IMG/VR virus record: IMGVR_UViG_3300042301_000713
Coordinates: 1 to 55,934 of that record
DNA length: 55,934 bases
Source of the DNA: a virus
Strand: one strand, 5' to 3'
The notes under the pieces are model-generated. The model was not told the origin of the DNA and did no database searches. It worked only from the letters and a program-made list of their open reading frames with translations. The position numbers and the translations under genes were made by a program. Of this stretch, positions 52,601 through 55,934 are shown piece by piece; positions within the stretch are counted from its first letter, which is position 1, and the number at the start of each line of letters is the position of its first letter.

Positions 52601-55433
52601 TTCTATTGCTGCTATTCAGGGTAGATACCCTCTCCCTGACGGTGTACGTAAGATGGATGTGGTATGGGGAGAATTGTTTGACGTACTTAAAGGCTATAAA
52701 AATAGTGATAACTTTTATGAAGGCTCTAAGATTTCTTCTCCTAACGAAGACGGAACCCCTTCTAACATCTCTGCTATCGTAAGAAGCTTGGAGGAAGAGA
52801 TTGAAGATATTAAAACAGTCTACAAGAAAGAGAACAAGATGTCTAAGGAAGATCAAGACGCTCTTACTGGGTTGTTTGCGAGCTTCTCAGACATTCAAGA
52901 GAAGGTTTATACTCCAGACTACATAAAAGAATATACAAGTCGCTTAAACGCTGTTAAAACAAGTCTTATAGCAAAAGACTCTACAAGATACCAAGATCAA
53001 TCAGACGACTCACTTCTTAAACTTGATGCCGAGAAAGAACTTAGAAAGACAGAATGGTACAAACAAAACCACAAGAAAGTAAGTGTATGGGACTCGGTAA
53101 ACTCTATTTGGACAAATACTGATGAGCCTTTGTACTTCTGGACTGCTACTGAACCTACTGATAAGACTTTAATTAGCGAAACTTCTCCTTCTTTTAGATG
53201 GAATACAATTGCAGTTAATCCTATCTATGTAAGACCAGAAATTAAAAATGTAAGATACAGTAAGCGTGTTCCCTTGCGTACAGATAAAACAGAATATAGG
53301 AATAAGGAGTACGACAAACTAGATACTAAAGAAAAAGAAATCTTAAAGAAGGTAACTGATATCTACTTAGAACTACAGAGTGGTACTCCTATGAATCTTA
53401 AAAAAGGATTAGAGTTACCTAGTGTAGTAATGGATGCTACTGAAAGATCTCTTAAAGGGACAAACTTAGGTACACTTAAATCTAAGATATCTTCTACAGC
53501 ACAATCTATCTGGGACAAAGCAACCTTTGAAGATGACGAAGAGGTACAAAGAGATACTGCTGGAACAGTTATGCAAAAGGTAAATAAAAGACTTTACTTA
53601 AAGTATAACAGACCTATCCCTGCAGATAAGATGAGCTTAAACATATTCAATAGCATTGCTATGTATGGAGCAGATCTTATTAGATTCAAAGAAGCTTATG
53701 CAGTAGTTCCTTACATCTACGGTATTCAAGACGTATTAAATAAGTCTATGCCTGGAAGTAAGATTGAAAAAATGATTAGCAACTTGTTTGAACGTAAATT
53801 ACAGGGTAAGAGTCGTAAGTTTATAGTTAATAATAAAGCAGGAAGACTTGTAGAGAAAGTAGTAGACACAGCTTTAGCAGCTAACTCACCTATTACTTTG
53901 GCTTTCCGACTTCCTTCAAGTGTAAAAAACTTTATGGCAGGTTCTGCTAACGTATTTATTCAAGCAGAAATGTATGGTTTAAGTCGTAAGGAAATCTTTA
54001 AAGCTATGGGTAAAAACTCTGTACACATAGCAGACTTGTTTCAGTCAGAAGTAGAGGATGGTAGGGACTCTGAGTATATCTCAAAGATGCGCTACTTTAA
54101 CGTAATGCCTGACGATCAACTTTCAGAAACAGGCAGAAAAGTATTTATATCTAAGCTAGGCAAATACCGTAAGTACAATCCTTTTAACTTTCTTGCGTTC
54201 TTTAGAACATTTGGAGAATTTGAAATGAGGAGTGCAGTAGCTGAAGCTCTTTCTGAAAAATTTCTTATTCCTCTTACAGATAAACCTAATGGAGTACCAT
54301 TGTTTGAGGCTTACGACTTTAAGGACGGAGTACTTGTTCCTAAAGAAAGTATTATTGATAAAGAAGGTTTTGAGAAAATAGAACAATACTACAGAGGAAA
54401 ACTTAACTTTATTAACGCAGCTATACAAGGTGCTTACGGAGCTTTAGATAGAGGGGAGTACTCAAGATATACCTTAGGTCGTATTATTGGTAATATGAAG
54501 GGATGGGTTGCTTATCAGGGTATGAGAAGATTTAAAACAACTAGAAGCATTAATCCTAGATCAGGAGAAGAGTTTCAGGGATTTTATACTACTGCTATAC
54601 AGGCAATTAAACTTCTTTATCAAACAAACTTTTCTCTTCCTGCAACTAAAAACCTAATGACTCCCCAAGAGAGAGCAGAGGTAGAAGGTGCAGCAATAGA
54701 CATGTTAGTACTGGCTGTGATTATGGGAGTGTCTGCTGTTCTTAATAGCATAAGATATGATGATGAGGACGAAGAAGATATGTACATTGTTTATTTCTTC
54801 CTTTACAACTTGTTGTTGATTGAAGACGAATTAAACAGTTTGAACCCTGTATTCAGTCCTTTGTCTATCTATCACTCTCGATTTGAAAACAACGTAGACG
54901 GACAGAACTTTGCTCAATATTATTTGAATAGAAACGTTCTTCTTCCTTTTGCAGGAGCTACAGATGCACTTAAGTTAACTATGGAAATGGTTAATCCATT
55001 TGATGATGTGAGTCCTTTTGACGAGTATGTACCTCGTAGTAAGAGTGGCAAGATTTCTAACCCAAAGAGATATCCACCAGATCCAACCCTTAAAGGAGAT
55101 ACAGAGATCTCAGCAAGAATACAAAAGCTATTTGGACTAAACGCTTCTATCAATTTCTTCTTAAATCCTGAATACTTATTTAGAAAATATGAGAGGTATA
55201 ACCCTAAGTGGTACGTAAGTAGTCTAGATGCAGATTTAAAGTCAGAAAAAAGATCTATTAACTCTATAGACAAACAAATTAAATCTATAGAAAGGCAATA
55301 TGATTACATAGATGATCCAGACACTAAAAGAAATCTTATGGATAAAGTTAGTGACCTTCAGAAACAAAGAGAAGAGTCAGGAGAAAGACAGTCTAGTTTA
55401 ACAGATATATATTCAGAGACTGGGAGGAGGTAA
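49635..55433 (+). CDS. giant virion protein with zincin motif, 1932 residues
   Basis: Third giant. LILHEVLHSV (H282, E283, H286) followed by LHEFVSEFFTNPEF (E336/E340) is a zincin signature with plausible third ligands. It may process other virion proteins or cut host targets. Long charged coiled coils occupy about 770-900. Near the C terminus are hydrophobic segments (DMLVLAVIMGVSAVLNSI, about 1689-1706, and MYIVYFFLYNLLLI, about 1715-1730). The tail is a Lys/Arg/Glu coiled coil. It is likely injected with the RNA polymerase. A hairpin overlaps its stop. Confidence 0.7.
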   Translation: MPNGCVIKYPNPVTGMNQTSVLAYTLSQMGYSTEESINLVKRGSTYSKKDGYNAWPKPINRPEARFGNFIEIDSDNLVANLGLDSVLKPSQVSYMRAAQDLFEDVQVRVDAPINLKLLMELGNYVKKGGEASLKIEIVNPEAPLLQRMYKVYPVPATPLNREYLFSFIETEIFSKNVSIGKETRLDFLKPYIDFSEPDIYDTMAKMLNDPQTPAHEKYLIKKLLPMMDLVPTITFDFFTGSDILQVEKIPAGQYNREFNNIKLNVFGLKNGDMASARRLILHEVLHSVLSSAIDNPISEIDKKLVNALKPVLAYYRQKYSSEKFTNEYYGLQDLHEFVSEFFTNPEFRDLLESNDSNWFLKTIDAIWKFFTGKLLLNSNVNSIENIEQILEDIFNDILYAQEINTSLTYTSTSKFESPLSFNQMLEIDKFTENNSELLSEFSANLDRLLAEDNLLNWSKIIDQAEFLGVNVNSVLRTKDTFVEISPAEAKESFKSMVTFFHETAKYLRSIRNSLDKLAADPNITADQVFRQAYHAKELGEQYINFVEKYREVMGNIGIDTILGTQLLNIKSTADSLKEAYLNNATEALAIKLADEFAPQTKDAQKRILENIERFKVSLASAQSLGNAKLIKLTEDRIKNEEARLQSLATKSNIITALKGQIKDIGNFSLFLESAGLSGNVITGTVGGMIANQFDSANVKAQSMEVKLKRLADELQNHLKSKGVGVNTSFDFENVFGRFLKKTEVVEMKSGKISKRDTLVLLSEMDEVRYNNDLIKLKQELRDLKQTKVQDSQVKDLIKAKEAQIRNFKQQYEEQPYQEVYYQIQNMLSSEAREARDLILQEMDKIQVGSLNEENSEEQLDKLEDLKEDLDRLESDYDKNKNLKDEEGLRIAANIREWKKSRTAAQLYTYNITKENQELFDNQLTAKKNAYDKAVSDYEQSLSEKADPETLDYKKQTAEYYRKQFELWKANNCVRKISPEFYKNRKQITDSIAAIQGRYPLPDGVRKMDVVWGELFDVLKGYKNSDNFYEGSKISSPNEDGTPSNISAIVRSLEEEIEDIKTVYKKENKMSKEDQDALTGLFASFSDIQEKVYTPDYIKEYTSRLNAVKTSLIAKDSTRYQDQSDDSLLKLDAEKELRKTEWYKQNHKKVSVWDSVNSIWTNTDEPLYFWTATEPTDKTLISETSPSFRWNTIAVNPIYVRPEIKNVRYSKRVPLRTDKTEYRNKEYDKLDTKEKEILKKVTDIYLELQSGTPMNLKKGLELPSVVMDATERSLKGTNLGTLKSKISSTAQSIWDKATFEDDEEVQRDTAGTVMQKVNKRLYLKYNRPIPADKMSLNIFNSIAMYGADLIRFKEAYAVVPYIYGIQDVLNKSMPGSKIEKMISNLFERKLQGKSRKFIVNNKAGRLVEKVVDTALAANSPITLAFRLPSSVKNFMAGSANVFIQAEMYGLSRKEIFKAMGKNSVHIADLFQSEVEDGRDSEYISKMRYFNVMPDDQLSETGRKVFISKLGKYRKYNPFNFLAFFRTFGEFEMRSAVAEALSEKFLIPLTDKPNGVPLFEAYDFKDGVLVPKESIIDKEGFEKIEQYYRGKLNFINAAIQGAYGALDRGEYSRYTLGRIIGNMKGWVAYQGMRRFKTTRSINPRSGEEFQGFYTTAIQAIKLLYQTNFSLPATKNLMTPQERAEVEGAAIDMLVLAVIMGVSAVLNSIRYDDEDEEDMYIVYFFLYNLLLIEDELNSLNPVFSPLSIYHSRFENNVDGQNFAQYYLNRNVLLPFAGATDALKLTMEMVNPFDDVSPFDEYVPRSKSGKISNPKRYPPDPTLKGDTEISARIQKLFGLNASINFFLNPEYLFRKYERYNPKWYVSSLDADLKSEKRSINSIDKQIKSIERQYDYIDDPDTKRNLMDKVSDLQKQREESGERQSSLTDIYSETGRR

Positions 55434-55440
55434 TCTTCCC
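55422..55440 (+). terminator. hairpin terminator overlapping the stop of the third giant
   Basis: GGGAGGA / TCTTCCC (one G-T pair) with a 5-base loop containing part of the TAA stop. The following sequence (aatctcttgactttatttttt) is T-rich only further on, so termination is of moderate strength. Confidence 0.55.
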
Positions 55441-55446
55441 AATCTC

Positions 55447-55476
55447 TTGACTTTATTTTTTATTAAACTAAATTTG
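55447..55476 (+). promoter_or_regulatory. Bacteroidota-type promoter before the last operon
   Basis: TTG (55447-55449), 19-base spacer, TAAATTTG (55469-55476), again within a ctcttgactt context. Confidence 0.8.
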
Positions 55477-55483
55477 TACTACG

Positions 55484-55510
55484 GGCTAATAAGCCGAGTA
55501 CTTAGGTACT
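55484..55510 (+). promoter_or_regulatory. two small hairpins in the leader of the 100-residue gene
   Basis: GGCT / AGCC (55484-55495, loop AATA) and AGTAC / GTACT (55497-55510, loop TTAG) lie in tandem just downstream of the promoter. They may stabilise the 5' end of the message. Confidence 0.4.
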
Positions 55511-55543
55511 GCTACGATAATTTAACTTTTAAAATATATAATT

Positions 55544-55846
55544 ATGGAAAATAATGATTTGCTTAAAGAGCAATCCAAGCGTCTAAGACAGATTGCTTCA
55601 AGTACAGGTCTGATGGCAGGAGCTGGAGGCTTTGTAAGATATGGAACAGGTACTGTATCAAACGTACGCTACAATGCACTAGTAGTACAAGAAGATACTG
55701 TATTCACAGAATTTCTTGTCAATGGTGCTTCTGAGTTGTCTAACAATGGTATGAGTGGTGTAACTTTTGTTCAGGGGGCATTTATCCCTGGAGGACTAAT
55801 CACTGGTTTTGCTATCTCTTCAGGTAGTGTAATTGCGTACAAGTAA
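55544..55846 (+). CDS. small virion/fibre-type protein
   Basis: The 100 residues have a helical N-terminus (NNDLLKEQSKRLRQIASSTG) followed by a compact beta domain with YNALVVQEDTVFTEF and an ending GSVIAYK. This pattern is common in small Bacteroidota phage structural proteins, usually near fibre genes. It has its own promoter 68 bases upstream, suggesting strong expression. Decoration or fibre role inferred. Confidence 0.6.
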   Translation: MENNDLLKEQSKRLRQIASSTGLMAGAGGFVRYGTGTVSNVRYNALVVQEDTVFTEFLVNGASELSNNGMSGVTFVQGAFIPGGLITGFAISSGSVIAYK

Positions 55847-55934
55847 TGATTGGTATATTCATAAGTATCCTTAAAAGGAACACTAAACCAGTTGTTTTAA
55901 CTACTGGCTTGTTGACTAAGCAAGATGGAGACTT
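55846..55934 (+). CDS. start of a further gene, 3' partial
   Basis: An ATG overlapping the previous stop (TAATG) opens a frame that stays open to the window end. It encodes MIGIFISILKRNTKPVVLTT and nine more residues. The first residues are hydrophobic, but too little is present to name a function. Confidence 0.5.
   Translation, partial: MIGIFISILKRNTKPVVLTTGLLTKQDGD

Overview
The window is about 56 kb of an AT-rich, densely packed tailed-phage genome that looks like a crAss-like phage (order Crassvirales) of a Bacteroidota host. The main grounds are a 2791-residue protein with the DFDID catalytic motif of the crAss-like virion RNA polymerase, its place in a block of giant virion proteins, zincin-type HExxH motifs in two of them, HU/IHF-like small proteins, and the order terminase - portal - acidic scaffold - major capsid - ring/tail proteins - cargo. 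The host assignment rests on promoters matching the Bacteroidota primary-sigma consensus (TTG about 19 bases upstream of TAnnTTTG), on A/C-rich leaders without clear Shine-Dalgarno sites, and on Bacteroidota-style protein modules. No database search was possible, so family names come from motif recognition.

Layout. Bases 2-1131 hold the end of a C-type lectin/dockerin-like adhesin and a small secreted protein. Bases 1132-1497 hold no gene but show features of a structured minus-strand RNA. The only convincing minus-strand gene is at 1498-1770. A packaging operon runs from 1982 to 8257 (winged-helix-like protein, HU-like protein, zinc-ribbon protein, three small proteins, large terminase, portal) and ends at a strong terminator. 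The capsid operon (8394-14256) has the scaffold, major capsid protein, two connector-type proteins and an abundant virion protein. Head-fibre/adhesin genes follow (14279-18874), two of which share an N-terminal anchor. A tail operon (19034-30671) encodes ring proteins, an HU-like protein, a 2070-residue tail or muzzle-type protein, a ferritin-like protein, a cluster of lysine-rich virion proteins and a GIY-YIG homing endonuclease. The cargo block (30776-55433) encodes five large proteins, including the three giants of 2051, 2791 and 1932 residues. A new transcript with a small virion protein starts at 55544, and the window ends inside another gene.

How it works together. Each block is preceded by a host-type promoter and several are closed by terminators, so this late half of the genome appears to be transcribed by the host RNA polymerase. 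The virion RNA polymerase and its giant partners are made late, packaged, and presumably injected to transcribe early genes located outside the window. The most striking feature is a NADAR-like domain (ADP-ribose-linked fold) fused to the C terminus of the virion RNA polymerase. It may be an injected counter-defence or repair enzyme. Other notable points are the possible structured RNA at 1141-1436, the repeated promoter architecture, and a PA14/GLEYA-like lectin domain inside the large tail protein. I saw no tRNA, CRISPR array, insertion sequence, integrase or reverse transcriptase.
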